Below, piece after piece: positions 17,075-25,668 of a stretch of 64,000 nucleotides of DNA. The notes under the pieces are model-generated. The model was not told where the DNA came from. It did not search any database and saw only the letters and a list, made by a program, of their open reading frames with translations. This DNA is from Mycobacteriaceae bacterium (GTDB taxonomy: Bacteria > Actinomycetota > Actinomycetes > Mycobacteriales > Mycobacteriaceae), in the NCBI GenBank assembly GCA_019749805.1, contig JAIEPH010000033.1, forward strand, positions 82,140 through 146,139. The letters are read 5' to 3'. The translations under genes and the position numbers were made by a program. Positions within the stretch are counted from its first letter, which is position 1. The number at the start of each line of letters is the position of its first letter.

Positions 17075-17327
17075 GCTTCACCTCTTGTTACGCGACCGGC
17101 AGATGCGGTCGGAGCTTATCTCGCGAGGCTGCAGTCTGAACCCGCGCCGCAGGCTAGCGAGTAAATCACACCGAAGCATCGGCGGACATTGCTTGTCCTG
17201 GTCAGGGCATAGGATATAGGACGTGGGGTCGGGACCTGCAACTTGCCTGCTCCTGGCGTGCTTGTGACTGCGCGACGATGGCGTCACCACACCCTGGGGG
17301 GACGCGAAAATTGACTGGCTCGTCGAT

Positions 17328-17834
17328 TCAGGGCTGCGAACGCGGAGCACCGGACACCCGGCGGTCGCCGCCGTTGAGGTGTTGCCAGAGCCGGTAGACG
17401 TCGACGGCATCCTCCCGCGGCTCGTAGCGCATCGGAAGACGGCGCTGCTCCCACGACTTGGCGAACTCCGGATAGAACGTGTCGAGCTCGAAGTATTTGC
17501 GGTCGTCGACGTAGTGCGGTTCGTAGGCGTCGCGGGTGGTCAGAAAGACAACTTCGTCGGGCGAGCAGTAATACAACGCGCCGAGGCACATCGGGCACGG
17601 ATGCGCCAAGACGTAGATGGTGGCGCCGACCAAGTGCTCAGTACCGAGACGTACACATGCCTCACGGATGGCCAGGATCTCGGCATGGGCGGTGGGGTCA
17701 TGGCTCTGCGCGACGAGATTCGGGCTCTCGGCGAGGATCTCGCCATCTCTGACGATCACGGTGGCAAACGGTCTGCCACCGGCGGTGACGTTGTTTCGAG
17801 CGATGTCGATCGTGCGCTGAACGTAGTCGGCCAC
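17328..17834 (-). CDS. Nucleoside deaminase (zinc cytidine/guanine deaminase family)
   Basis: The track frame of 273 residues runs back into the ClC gene. The real start is the GTG at 17834, preceded by GGAGA, giving 168 residues. The zinc site is 'THAE'-like 'TAHAEILAI' with the catalytic Glu, plus 'PCPMC'. Such enzymes deaminate guanine, cytosine, or tRNA adenosine. The long C-terminal tail ('DTFYPEFAKSWEQRRLPM') and the 'YYCSPDEVVF' segment suggest a guanine-deaminase-like member rather than TadA. The gene follows the ClC gene after 32 bases on the same strand. Confidence 0.85.
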   Translation of the reverse strand: MADYVQRTIDIARNNVTAGGRPFATVIVRDGEILAESPNLVAQSHDPTAHAEILAIREACVRLGTEHLVGATIYVLAHPCPMCLGALYYCSPDEVVFLTTRDAYEPHYVDDRKYFELDTFYPEFAKSWEQRRLPMRYEPREDAVDVYRLWQHLNGGDRRVSGAPRSQP

Positions 17835-17866
17835 GGTCTCCGAATATAGCCCTCTGATTGGCCGGA

Positions 17867-19150
17867 TCAGCGGCGCAAATCGGGCGACATCCGCTCTCGC
17901 AGCGAGTCGTATATCGGTGGCGATTTCGTCAGCTCCGCGACGAGCACCGCGGCGGCGGTGGCCGCCAGCATCGGGATGCCCACGGCCGTCGTCGCCGTCA
18001 TTTCCATGACGAGCACGACGGCCGTGACCGGGGCGCGCACCGTCGCGCCGAAAAACGCTGCCATACCGACCAGCGCCATCGGGACCGCCAGGCCGCTCGC
18101 GTCCCCGGGCCACACGGCGCCGAAGACGCCGACGAACAACAGTCCCCACAGCGCACCGACCGCCAGCAGCGGCGCGAACAGGCCGCCGGGCACGGCTGCC
18201 GAATACGACAGCGGGCCCGCGACGAAACGCACCAGCAGCAGTCCGAGTACGACCGGGAAGACGATGCTCTGCCCGCTCAGAATCAACTGTGTCAGGCTGT
18301 CACCGCCGCCGACCGACTCCGGATAGATGAACATCGCCAGCCCGATGACGGCGCCGATCAGGGCAGCCTTGACGACCGGCGGAATGCGCCGGATGCGCCC
18401 AATGCGGTCGAGGAACCACAGCAACAGCCGGTTGTACCCGGCGCCCAGACATCCCGTGAGCAGACCGAAAACCGCGAACAGCGGCAGCCACGCGAGGGCC
18501 GGTGCCGCGAGCGCTTCGACATGGAAGTCCGGCTCGTTCCCGAGCATCAGGCGCATGCATCCGACTGCTGAGGCGGCCGCGAACAAGGTGGCCAGCACCG
18601 TCTGCAGCCGGAACGATTTGGTGACCTCTTCGAGGGCGAACATCGTGCCTCCGATAGGCGCGTTGAACGCGACGGCGAGGCCGGCACCGCCCACGGCGGT
18701 CTGCATCATCCGGACGTCGGCGTCCGAAAGCCGGGCCCGCCGCGCCGATTCCGCTCCGATCGCCGCCCCCATATGGACCGTCGGACCTTCGCGGCCCAAC
18801 ACCAGGCCGGCCCCCATCGACAGCACGCCGCCGATGAACTTTGCGGGGAGAAGCAGAATCAGCGGCGGCTCGGCCTCACCCCGATAGACGGCTTCCACAT
18901 GCTGAATCCCGCTGCCGGCGGCCAGGGGTACCCACCGCACGATCAGCGCGGCGAGCGTCGCACCGAGCGCCGCGACAGCGATGGGCACCAGCCATCCCGG
19001 ACCCGGCAGCCCGTGTGCCCAATCGACGAGTTCGACGCGTGACCGGTCCGCGGTCTCCAGGCACCAGCGGAAGGCTCCGCCGATGAAGCCGATGGCCACG
19101 CCCGCCACGACGGCGGTCAGACAGACGAGGATCGATCCGCGCCGTTGCAC
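17867..19150 (-). CDS. ClC-family chloride/proton antiporter
   Basis: The protein has all ClC signatures: 'AGSGIQHVEAV', 'GREGPTVHMGAAIGA' with the gating glutamate, and 'PGGLFAPLLAVGALWG'. About 10-12 membrane helices are seen over the 427 residues. The gating Glu favours a Cl-/H+ exchanger over a channel, perhaps for acid resistance or pH and ion balance. I place the start at the GTG at 19150, behind GGAGGA; the track start at 19219 adds a polar tail. No C-terminal CBS domains are present. Confidence 0.92.
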   Translation of the reverse strand: MQRRGSILVCLTAVVAGVAIGFIGGAFRWCLETADRSRVELVDWAHGLPGPGWLVPIAVAALGATLAALIVRWVPLAAGSGIQHVEAVYRGEAEPPLILLLPAKFIGGVLSMGAGLVLGREGPTVHMGAAIGAESARRARLSDADVRMMQTAVGGAGLAVAFNAPIGGTMFALEEVTKSFRLQTVLATLFAAASAVGCMRLMLGNEPDFHVEALAAPALAWLPLFAVFGLLTGCLGAGYNRLLLWFLDRIGRIRRIPPVVKAALIGAVIGLAMFIYPESVGGGDSLTQLILSGQSIVFPVVLGLLLVRFVAGPLSYSAAVPGGLFAPLLAVGALWGLLFVGVFGAVWPGDASGLAVPMALVGMAAFFGATVRAPVTAVVLVMEMTATTAVGIPMLAATAAAVLVAELTKSPPIYDSLRERMSPDLRR

Positions 19151-19297
19151 GCCCGTGCATCCTCCTTCTGGAAGAGACCCCGTTGATTGAAGGTCAGTTT
19201 CGCAGATCGGGCCGCGCATCGTTGCGGCGCCGCGGAGGTCGAGTGCGACCTATGGTGATGCTCGGCCGACGCGTATTTCGACGGATGGGACCAAGGA

Positions 19298-20542
19298 ATG
19301 GCGGCAATGGTGTTTCGACTGTGCGGTGTTCTCGCGGCGACTGCCGCGCTGATGTTCGTCTCCGGATGCGGCCACGACTCGGCATCGCAGGACGGGGTGA
19401 CCAACGAGACGTCGGGTGCACCCGACGCCAAGCAGGTGGACGCCGCTGTGGCACAGCGGCTCGATGACGCCATCACCAAGGCGATGGACCAGACCGGGGT
19501 GCCTGGCTCGATCGTCGGAATTTGGGGCCCCGACGGTGAGTACGTCCGCGCATTCGGCGTCGCCGACCAGGCCGGCGGCGCACAGATGCAGACGGACTTC
19601 TATCACCGAATTGGTAGCCAGACAAAGACATTCACCGTTACCGGCGTATTACAGCTGGCCGATCAAGGCAAGCTCGGGCTCGACGACCCGATCGCCGAAT
19701 ACATCGACGGAGTGCCCGAGGGCGACAAGATCACGCTGCGACAGCTGGCGCGGATGCAGAGCGGCTTGGCAAACTTCTCCGATTCTGTCGACTTCCAGCA
19801 GGCGCTGTTCGCCGACCCGTACCGGAACTTCACACCGCAGGAACTTCTCGACTACGCGTTCGCCGAAGCCGTGAAGTTCGCACCCGGCGAGGGCTTTCTG
19901 TACTGCAACACCAACACCGTCCTGTTGGGCCTGGTCGTGGAGGAGGTCAGCGGACAGACTCTGCCGGACTACATCCGCGACCACATCACGACCCCATTGG
20001 GCATGAGCCACACCAGCTTTCCGACGACCAACGCGTTTCCTGATCCGCACGCACAGGGTTACACCACTCAGGACCCCGACAATTCGGAAGTGGTCGCCAC
20101 CGACTGGAACCCGTCCTGGGCATGGGCCGCCGGCGCGATGATCTCGACCCTCGAGGACATGCACATCTGGGCGCCCGCACTGGCGACCGGAAAGCTGTTG
20201 ACGCCGGAGATGCAGGCACAGCGGTTGCAGACCGTCGGCACCCCTGGGATGCCCGCGGAAGACGGATACGGCGTCGGGCTTTTCAAGCTGGGCGGCTGGA
20301 TCGGCCACAACGGCAGCCTGCCCGGCTATCAGACCGTCTCGGTCTACCTGCCGGAAAAGCAGACGTCGTTGGTGATCTTCACCAACACCGATACCGCCTC
20401 CAACGGCCAGGAGCCGAGCACGCTGGTGGCCAAAGCCATCACCGAGATCATCAGCCCGGAGAACATCTACACGATGGGTGACGCGGTGCAGCCTCCCGAC
20501 ATCACCTCACCGCCGGCCCCGACGACCAGCAAACCGCGGTAG
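19298..20542 (+). CDS. Serine hydrolase lipoprotein (beta-lactamase/D-Ala-D-Ala carboxypeptidase fold)
   Basis: A lipoprotein signal with lipobox 'FVSGC' ends near residue 24. The body has the serine-hydrolase triad motifs: SxxK as 'SQTK' near residue 106, YxN as 'YCN' near 203, and 'HNG' near 334 in place of KTG. This pattern fits class C-like esterases and carboxypeptidases such as mycobacterial LpqK; true penicillin hydrolysis is not implied. It would act at the outer face of the membrane on peptidoglycan or ester substrates. The tail is proline- and threonine-rich. Confidence 0.87.
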   Translation: MAAMVFRLCGVLAATAALMFVSGCGHDSASQDGVTNETSGAPDAKQVDAAVAQRLDDAITKAMDQTGVPGSIVGIWGPDGEYVRAFGVADQAGGAQMQTDFYHRIGSQTKTFTVTGVLQLADQGKLGLDDPIAEYIDGVPEGDKITLRQLARMQSGLANFSDSVDFQQALFADPYRNFTPQELLDYAFAEAVKFAPGEGFLYCNTNTVLLGLVVEEVSGQTLPDYIRDHITTPLGMSHTSFPTTNAFPDPHAQGYTTQDPDNSEVVATDWNPSWAWAAGAMISTLEDMHIWAPALATGKLLTPEMQAQRLQTVGTPGMPAEDGYGVGLFKLGGWIGHNGSLPGYQTVSVYLPEKQTSLVIFTNTDTASNGQEPSTLVAKAITEIISPENIYTMGDAVQPPDITSPPAPTTSKPR

Positions 20543-20592
20543 TCCTCGCCCCTCCAAGAAAATTCCAAGAACCGGCGCGCAATCTTTCATCA

Positions 20593-20633
20593 GCAAGTGC
20601 GGGGACCTAACCCGACGAGGCCCCCGCACTTGC
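20593..20633. terminator. Hairpin between the convergent hydrolase and TetR genes
   Basis: Twelve-base perfect arms GCAAGTGCGGGG (20593-20604) and CCCCGCACTTGC (20622-20633). The right arm is inside the last codons of the TetR gene, so the structure can serve both transcripts. Confidence 0.65.
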
Positions 20634-21218
20634 CACATCCGCCGGCATCGGCGCGGTGAGCGCCGCAGCCAGCATGGCGACGATCTCCTCGGGACTGCCC
20701 GCTTCGACTCCCGCGTGAGCCAACCTCTCACGCTCCGCCAACAGCGCGAACATCGTGGTCGCGATCGCCGAGACTCGGCGGCTGCGGGCGTGCCGATCGT
20801 CCGTCGGAATGGCAAGCGCCAGCCGTTCGAGGACCTTGGGCCACACCGGCCCCTGCGACTCGTCGACGTCGGCGCGCAGGTGCATCGATGCCGCCTGCAG
20901 AAACCTGGCGTAGTACGGGCTGCCGACGCCGGCGAACGGAAGCACCATGATCCGCAACCACGCCCGGACGTCATCGCGGGCGTCACCCTGCAACTCATCG
21001 ACCATCTGAGCGCGCTCCTGCTCCATCGGCTCGAGGCGGCGCCGAACGATCGCGTCGATGAGGTCCTGGCGATTTCGGAAGTGATAGTTGACCGCGGAGT
21101 TGTTTCGCTGACCTGCCGCCACCGCGATGTCTCGCAACGGCACTTGGATCCCGCGCTCGGCGATCAGCCGTTCGGCCGCGTCCAGAATGTCGGCCCTGGC
21201 GCGTTCACCACGGTTCAT
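20607..21218 (-). CDS. TetR-family regulator
   Basis: The N-terminal helix-turn-helix reads 'ILDAAERLIAERGIQVPLRDIAVAAGQRNNSAVNYHFRNRQDLIDAI', standard for TetR; the C-terminal ligand domain is not informative. The 203-residue length is typical. It is divergent from the KshA-like oxygenase gene, with an 18-base palindrome in the gap that is its likely operator. A steroid or related ligand is a reasonable guess from the neighbour. Confidence 0.9.
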   Translation of the reverse strand: MNRGERARADILDAAERLIAERGIQVPLRDIAVAAGQRNNSAVNYHFRNRQDLIDAIVRRRLEPMEQERAQMVDELQGDARDDVRAWLRIMVLPFAGVGSPYYARFLQAASMHLRADVDESQGPVWPKVLERLALAIPTDDRHARSRRVSAIATTMFALLAERERLAHAGVEAGSPEEIVAMLAAALTAPMPADVASAGASSG

Positions 21219-21246
21219 AGGAACGATGATAAGAACTGGACCCCGA

Positions 21247-21264
21247 TTAAGCGAATATGCTTAA
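21247..21264. promoter_or_regulatory. Candidate TetR operator
   Basis: TTAAGC-GAATAT-GCTTAA is a perfect six-base inverted repeat in the 82-base gap between the divergent TetR and oxygenase genes, 36 bases before the oxygenase start. Its AT-rich make-up stands out from the surroundings. Confidence 0.6.
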
Positions 21265-21300
21265 ATAGGTGTCGGCCGACAGTTCCGGAGAGGTGACTCC

Positions 21301-22434
21301 ATGACCCCGACGCACGAGATTCGTGAGATCGACGCGGGCAAGCCCATGCAGCGGTTCGCCCGCGGCTGGCACTGCGTCGGGTTGGCCGAGGACTTCCGCG
21401 ACGGAAAGCCCCACGGCATCGACGCCTTCGGTACTCGGCTCGTCGTATTCGCCGATGGCGAAGGTGCACTCAAAGTTCTTGATGGCTACTGCAGGCACAT
21501 GGGCGGCGACCTGTCGCAGGGAACCATCAAGGGCGACGAGGTGGCGTGCCCGTTCCACGACTGGCGCTGGGGCGGCGACGGAAAGTGCAAGCTGGTGCCG
21601 TACGCGAAACGCACGCCACGGCTGGCCCGGACCAGGCGCTGGCTGACGGGCGAGGTCAACGGCCAGCTGCTTGTCTGGCATGACCCCGAGGGTTCGACGC
21701 CGCCGGCAGAACTCTTTCCGCCCACGATCGACGGCTACGACGACGGGTTGTGGTCGCCGTGGTCGTGGAATTCGATTCACATCGAAGGGTCGCACTGCCG
21801 CGAGATCGTCGACAACAACGTCGACATGGCGCACTTCTTCTACATCCACCACGCCTACCCCACGTACTTCAAGAACGTCATCGAGGGACACACGGCGTCG
21901 CAGTTCATGGAATCCAAGGCTCGCCCGGACTACACCAAAGATTACGAGAATCTCTGGGAGGGAACCAAACTCCGTTCCGAGGCAACGTACTTCGGCCCGG
22001 CGTACATGATCAACTGGCTACACAACGACGTCGCGCCGGACTTCACCATCGAGGTGGCTCTGATCAACTGCCACTATCCGGTGACACACAACTCGTTCGT
22101 GCTGCAGTGGGGTGTCGCCGTGCAGGCGGTACCGGGGCTTCCCGCCGACAAGGCGACCAAACTGGCTGCGGCGATGAGCCGCTCGTTCGGTGAGGGCTTT
22201 CTCGAAGATGTCGACATCTGGAAGCACAAGACGCGCATCGAAAACCCGCTGCTCACCGAAGAGGACGGCGCGGTGTATCAGCACCGGCGGTGGTACGAGC
22301 AGTTCTATGTCGACGCGGCCGACGTAACGCCCGACATGACCGACCGCTTCGAGATCGAGGTGGACACCACACACGCCAACGAAATTTGGCAAAGCGAGGT
22401 AGCTCAGAACCTCACCGCTCTGACGCCGAGCTGA
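21301..22434 (+). CDS. KshA-like Rieske oxygenase (3-ketosteroid 9-alpha-hydroxylase type)
   Basis: The Rieske centre is 'CRHMGGD...CPFHDW' with C64, H66, C83, H86, and the mononuclear iron site is 'DNNVDMAHFFYIHH' (H178, H183). Length (377) and wording match the oxygenase component of 3-ketosteroid 9-alpha-hydroxylase, which opens the steroid B ring with KshB as reductase. Rapidly growing mycobacteria carry several kshA paralogues with different steroid preference, so I do not assign the number. The start has GGAGAGG upstream. The divergent TetR gene is the probable regulator. Confidence 0.88.
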   Translation: MTPTHEIREIDAGKPMQRFARGWHCVGLAEDFRDGKPHGIDAFGTRLVVFADGEGALKVLDGYCRHMGGDLSQGTIKGDEVACPFHDWRWGGDGKCKLVPYAKRTPRLARTRRWLTGEVNGQLLVWHDPEGSTPPAELFPPTIDGYDDGLWSPWSWNSIHIEGSHCREIVDNNVDMAHFFYIHHAYPTYFKNVIEGHTASQFMESKARPDYTKDYENLWEGTKLRSEATYFGPAYMINWLHNDVAPDFTIEVALINCHYPVTHNSFVLQWGVAVQAVPGLPADKATKLAAAMSRSFGEGFLEDVDIWKHKTRIENPLLTEEDGAVYQHRRWYEQFYVDAADVTPDMTDRFEIEVDTTHANEIWQSEVAQNLTALTPS

Positions 22435-22857
22435 TCACTCGACGACGAAAACCGGGATCTGCCGCGACGTCTTGGTCTGGTAGTCCGCGTACGGCGGGTA
22501 AGCCTCCACCGCCAGCTTCCACCAATGCTCGCGTTCGGCGCCCTCGACCTCGCGGGCGGTCATGGTGGAGACCTTCTCCCCGTCTTGGACCGTTACCTCG
22601 GGGTGCGCCTTGACGTTGAAGTACCAGAACGGGTGTTTCGGATCGCCACCCTTCGACGCGACCATGGCGTACTTGCCGCCCTCTTCGACACGCATCAGCG
22701 GCACATAGCGCTTGGCGCCGGTCTTCGCGCCGGTCGTGGTGAACAGAACGACCGGGCGGTCGAGGATTTCGACGCCATCGGTGGTGCCCCGCTCCAAAAT
22801 GCGTTCGGTCTGTTCGCGGACCCAATCGGTGGGGCTCAGCTTCGCTTCCTCAGTCAC
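22435..22857 (-). CDS. Ddn-like F420-binding nitroreductase-family protein
   Basis: The 140-residue product (GTG at 22857) contains 'VVLFTTTGAKTGAKRYVPLM', 'YAMVASKGGDPKHPFWYFNVKAHPEVTV', the typical split beta-barrel of the DUF385/Ddn family. Members bind the deazaflavin F420 and reduce quinones or nitro compounds. The track start at 22905 is a TTG and adds a poorly conserved tail; no clear ribosome site decides. The gene ends directly against the oxygenase stop, convergently. Confidence 0.85.
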   Translation of the reverse strand: MTEEAKLSPTDWVREQTERILERGTTDGVEILDRPVVLFTTTGAKTGAKRYVPLMRVEEGGKYAMVASKGGDPKHPFWYFNVKAHPEVTVQDGEKVSTMTAREVEGAEREHWWKLAVEAYPPYADYQTKTSRQIPVFVVE

Positions 22858-22997
22858 GGGCCGTTCAACGTCGTGGCGGCTCCGATATTCCCTCCCGACA
22901 CGCAACGGACCTGCTCCGAATCGAAACTGTCGTGTTGATGCGCGGTAATGTCGCGATCAGGGACGAATTCACACAAACCACTGAAAGCGGGGAAACC

Positions 22998-23372
22998 ATG
23001 GGGGCCACCCACCGATTCACGCGACGACTGACCATTTCAGGCGGCCTCGCGGCAGTCGCGGCGGCACCGCTGGTCGCGGCGATTCTCGTCGCACCCGCCA
23101 GCCAATCCACGTACCTCGGCCAATGTTCGAACGGCGAAGAGGGAGACGCCTACACCGGGCGGTGTGTCCCCTATCTCGTCCCCAACTCCCCAGGCGGCAA
23201 TCCCGCCGCCGCCCCGGCAGGCAACGCGGCTCCAAGCGCCTGTCCGGCCGGAGTGAGCGGCTCGGAGTGCGCGATCCAGGCCCCGGCGAATTCAGGACCC
23301 AACATGCCCGCGAACCCTCCGCCACAGCAGCCTGAGCAGGAGCTCGCTGACGTGGTCACGCCTGGCTACTGA
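22998..23372 (+). CDS. Secreted proline/alanine-rich protein
   Basis: I start at the ATG at 22998, preceded by GCGGGGAAA; the track start at 22932 adds an unlikely leader. The 124-residue product has a basic N-terminus 'THRFTRRLTISGG', a hydrophobic signal segment and a low-complexity mature part with four cysteines ('GQCSNG', 'GRCVPY', 'SACPAG', 'SECAIQ') and a tail rich in P, Q and N. No family function is recognised. It is probably exported. Confidence 0.7.
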   Translation: MGATHRFTRRLTISGGLAAVAAAPLVAAILVAPASQSTYLGQCSNGEEGDAYTGRCVPYLVPNSPGGNPAAAPAGNAAPSACPAGVSGSECAIQAPANSGPNMPANPPPQQPEQELADVVTPGY

Positions 23373-23458
23373 CCTTCTGATCCCGGCTGCGCCCGCGATG
23401 TCGTAGGACTAGAACTGTTGCGGCGGAGTAGGTTTCAACGCCGCGAACGCTGCCGCTT

Positions 23459-24337
23459 CTAAGGCGCCAAATGGGACTGTTCCGGTGATACCGATACCGC
23501 CGGAGCGGGCCCCGGCAGCGGTCCGATGGGCCCGGGCGTCGAGACCCCGGCATGAGCCGGGGGCATTTCGTCTGCGATGGGCGCCGACAACTGCTCGGGC
23601 GATTCGGATTCAGCCGGATCAGCGGTAGCCGCCGCTTCCGTCGCGGCATCGGCCGCCCAGAGCGTTTGGAGCTTGTGAGCGACCAGTGTCGCTCCCTCGG
23701 TGGCCATACCCACGTCGGCGTAGCGGCTGTGTATGCCGAAGCTCTTGCCGTCGGGGTCGCACACGAGGTCGTCTTCGACGCACAGGTCGATGGTCTTGTC
23801 GACGTAGCTTGGACCGATAACGATCTGCGGGTCGTTGATCGCCCGCATGAAGCGCGCCGAGGGCTTTCCGAACAGCGCGACCGCCGCGACGTGGTCGGCC
23901 ACGTCGAGGGGCATCGGCGAAGGCACCGTCTCAGCCGAAACCCCGTCGGGCACAACGTTCGCGGTGACAAAACCCATCACGGCCGCGCCTTGGGAGAACC
24001 CGCCGAGCACCATCTTGGTGTCCGGACACGTCGCGGCGGTGGCGAGAATGCTTGCGCGGGCATCGCTGATGCCGTCGACAGCAGTTCGAAAGTCCGTCGT
24101 GGCCGGGTAATTCACCGGATACACCTCGACCGACTTGCCTGCGACCTGAGATTGCAACGAGTTGACGAATGCATCCCCGGTCGGGCCGACTCCGGGCTGC
24201 TCCGTGGTGCCTCGGGCGAATATCACCTTCGCGTCGGGACACGCCGCCGCCTGCGCGAAAGGCATCGGAACGCTCTGCAGCAATGCTGCCGCAGCCGCCA
24301 CCGCACCAATTACCCCAACAGTCTCAACTGCCCCCAT
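23459..24337 (-). CDS. Cutinase-family serine esterase
   Basis: After a signal peptide ('MGAVETVGVIGAVAAAAALL') the protein shows cutinase marks: 'CPDAKVIFARGTTEQPGVG', nucleophile 'GGFSQGAAVM', and the disulfide/Asp region 'DLCVEDDLVCDPDG', then a His in 'GIHSRYAD'. Mycobacterial Culp enzymes hydrolyse lipid esters in or outside the envelope. A proline-rich tail of about 60 residues follows the catalytic domain. I choose the ATG at 24337 over 24391 because it places the signal peptide at the terminus. Confidence 0.9.
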   Translation of the reverse strand: MGAVETVGVIGAVAAAAALLQSVPMPFAQAAACPDAKVIFARGTTEQPGVGPTGDAFVNSLQSQVAGKSVEVYPVNYPATTDFRTAVDGISDARASILATAATCPDTKMVLGGFSQGAAVMGFVTANVVPDGVSAETVPSPMPLDVADHVAAVALFGKPSARFMRAINDPQIVIGPSYVDKTIDLCVEDDLVCDPDGKSFGIHSRYADVGMATEGATLVAHKLQTLWAADAATEAAATADPAESESPEQLSAPIADEMPPAHAGVSTPGPIGPLPGPAPAVSVSPEQSHLAP

Positions 24338-24575
24338 AAGCCAATGCTGACACGGGGCCAAGTAAACGACACCTCGAGCAAACAAATACACAGATAATCG
24401 CCAATATTTAATGGCCTGCTAAGAAATGCATCAGCTCCGGGGACGTGGATTCGGAGTAGATGCACGAGCGCCACTGAGGAACGCGCGAAGTTGCGCACCG
24501 CGATCCGCAGCGTGCGATACTCGCCGGATAGCTAACGACTGGCGGGCAACGCCACCTCAACTCAGTGGAGAAACC

Positions 24576-25406
24576 GTGCTCCTAGCCACGTCCGAGCAAC
24601 TGGCTCCGCTGTCCCGGATGGAGCGGTTCGCCTTCCGCTTCGCCGACATCTTCAATCGTCGATTCGCACTGCTCGCGCGCTTCTGGAACCGAACGTTCAT
24701 GGTGGTGGTGCTGCAAATTGCGGCAGCGCGTCGTATCCGCGCGTACCGCCTCGAGCGCATCGCGGGCCTCGATGGTTCCGATCGAGTGGTGATGGTGGCG
24801 AACCACCGGTCTTTCTTCGACTACTTCACTGTCATGCACGTCATCTTCCAGTCGACTCAGCTGTCCAGCCGCATCCTGTTCCCGGTCCGGTCGGCGTTCT
24901 TCTACGACAACCCCGCCGGTGTCGCCGTCAACTTCCTGATGAGCGGCATGGCGATGTTTCCGCCTGTCCTGCGCGATCCCGCGAAGCGCTCGTTCAACCA
25001 GTACGCCGTCGCGCGCATCGTCTCAGAACTCCAGGTGCCCGGCAGGCTGGTCGGCTTTCATCCCGAGGGCACGAGGCAGCGTGGCGGCGATCCGTACCAA
25101 TTCCTGCCCGTGCGCCCCGGCGTCGGCGAGGTCATCCAACGCGCGGAAACGGGAGTGAAGGTGTTGCCGATCTTCGTCCTCGGCATCGAAAACGATCTGC
25201 TACGAGAGACGTACCGGAATTGGTTCCGCCGCGACGAGTACCCCGTCGATGTCGTGTTCGGCGATCCCGTGGATGCTGCCGACCTACGCTGGGAGACAGA
25301 CGATCCCGAGGCGCACCTCGCGATCGCGAACCGGTGTGCAGACATGGTCGCGGCGCTGGGCGGGTACCAGCGCACACACGGTAGAGCGGTCTATCGCCCG
25401 GATTGA
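24576..25406 (+). CDS. PlsC-type lysophospholipid acyltransferase
   Basis: The GTG at 24576 follows GTGGAGAAA and gives 276 residues. The acyltransferase box is 'NHRSFFDYF' (HX4D), the second block is 'FFYDNPAG', and the third is 'FHPEGTRQ'. The enzyme should move an acyl chain from CoA or ACP to a glycerolipid. One hydrophobic segment near the N-terminus suggests membrane contact. The track frame begins at 24426 in a stretch that does not look coding. It overlaps the end of a small minus-strand gene by 16 bases. Confidence 0.88.
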   Translation: MLLATSEQLAPLSRMERFAFRFADIFNRRFALLARFWNRTFMVVVLQIAAARRIRAYRLERIAGLDGSDRVVMVANHRSFFDYFTVMHVIFQSTQLSSRILFPVRSAFFYDNPAGVAVNFLMSGMAMFPPVLRDPAKRSFNQYAVARIVSELQVPGRLVGFHPEGTRQRGGDPYQFLPVRPGVGEVIQRAETGVKVLPIFVLGIENDLLRETYRNWFRRDEYPVDVVFGDPVDAADLRWETDDPEAHLAIANRCADMVAALGGYQRTHGRAVYRPD

Positions 25407-25582
25407 CCAGCGCGAAGCACGGCGATCAACACACTGACTCCAACAGACAGCGCGAAGATCGCAAGTATCAGATGGCGCAATCCGTAGTCAGAGACGACGA
25501 ACGCGACCAACTGAAGTACACCTGCGATGACGGCGATCGCCGCGAAGAGCACTGCAGCGATCCGCAACAACTTCGTCGACAC
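25391..25582 (-). CDS. Small two-helix membrane protein
   Basis: The 63-residue product has two hydrophobic segments, 'IAAVLFAAIAVIAGVLQLVAF' and 'LILAIFALSVGVSVLIAVL', with a short polar turn and a basic tail. It overlaps the end of the convergent acyltransferase gene. No function is recognised; it could be a real small membrane protein or a chance frame, and the helical pattern favours the former. Confidence 0.5.
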   Translation of the reverse strand: MSTKLLRIAAVLFAAIAVIAGVLQLVAFVVSDYGLRHLILAIFALSVGVSVLIAVLRAGQSGR

Positions 25583-25668
25583 CCTCCAGCATAGGCAATT
25601 ACCAAACGACCGCCGCGAGTCCTTCCTCCGCGCAAGCTGTTTCCGGCGATTGTGCTCGCGGAGGTGGT

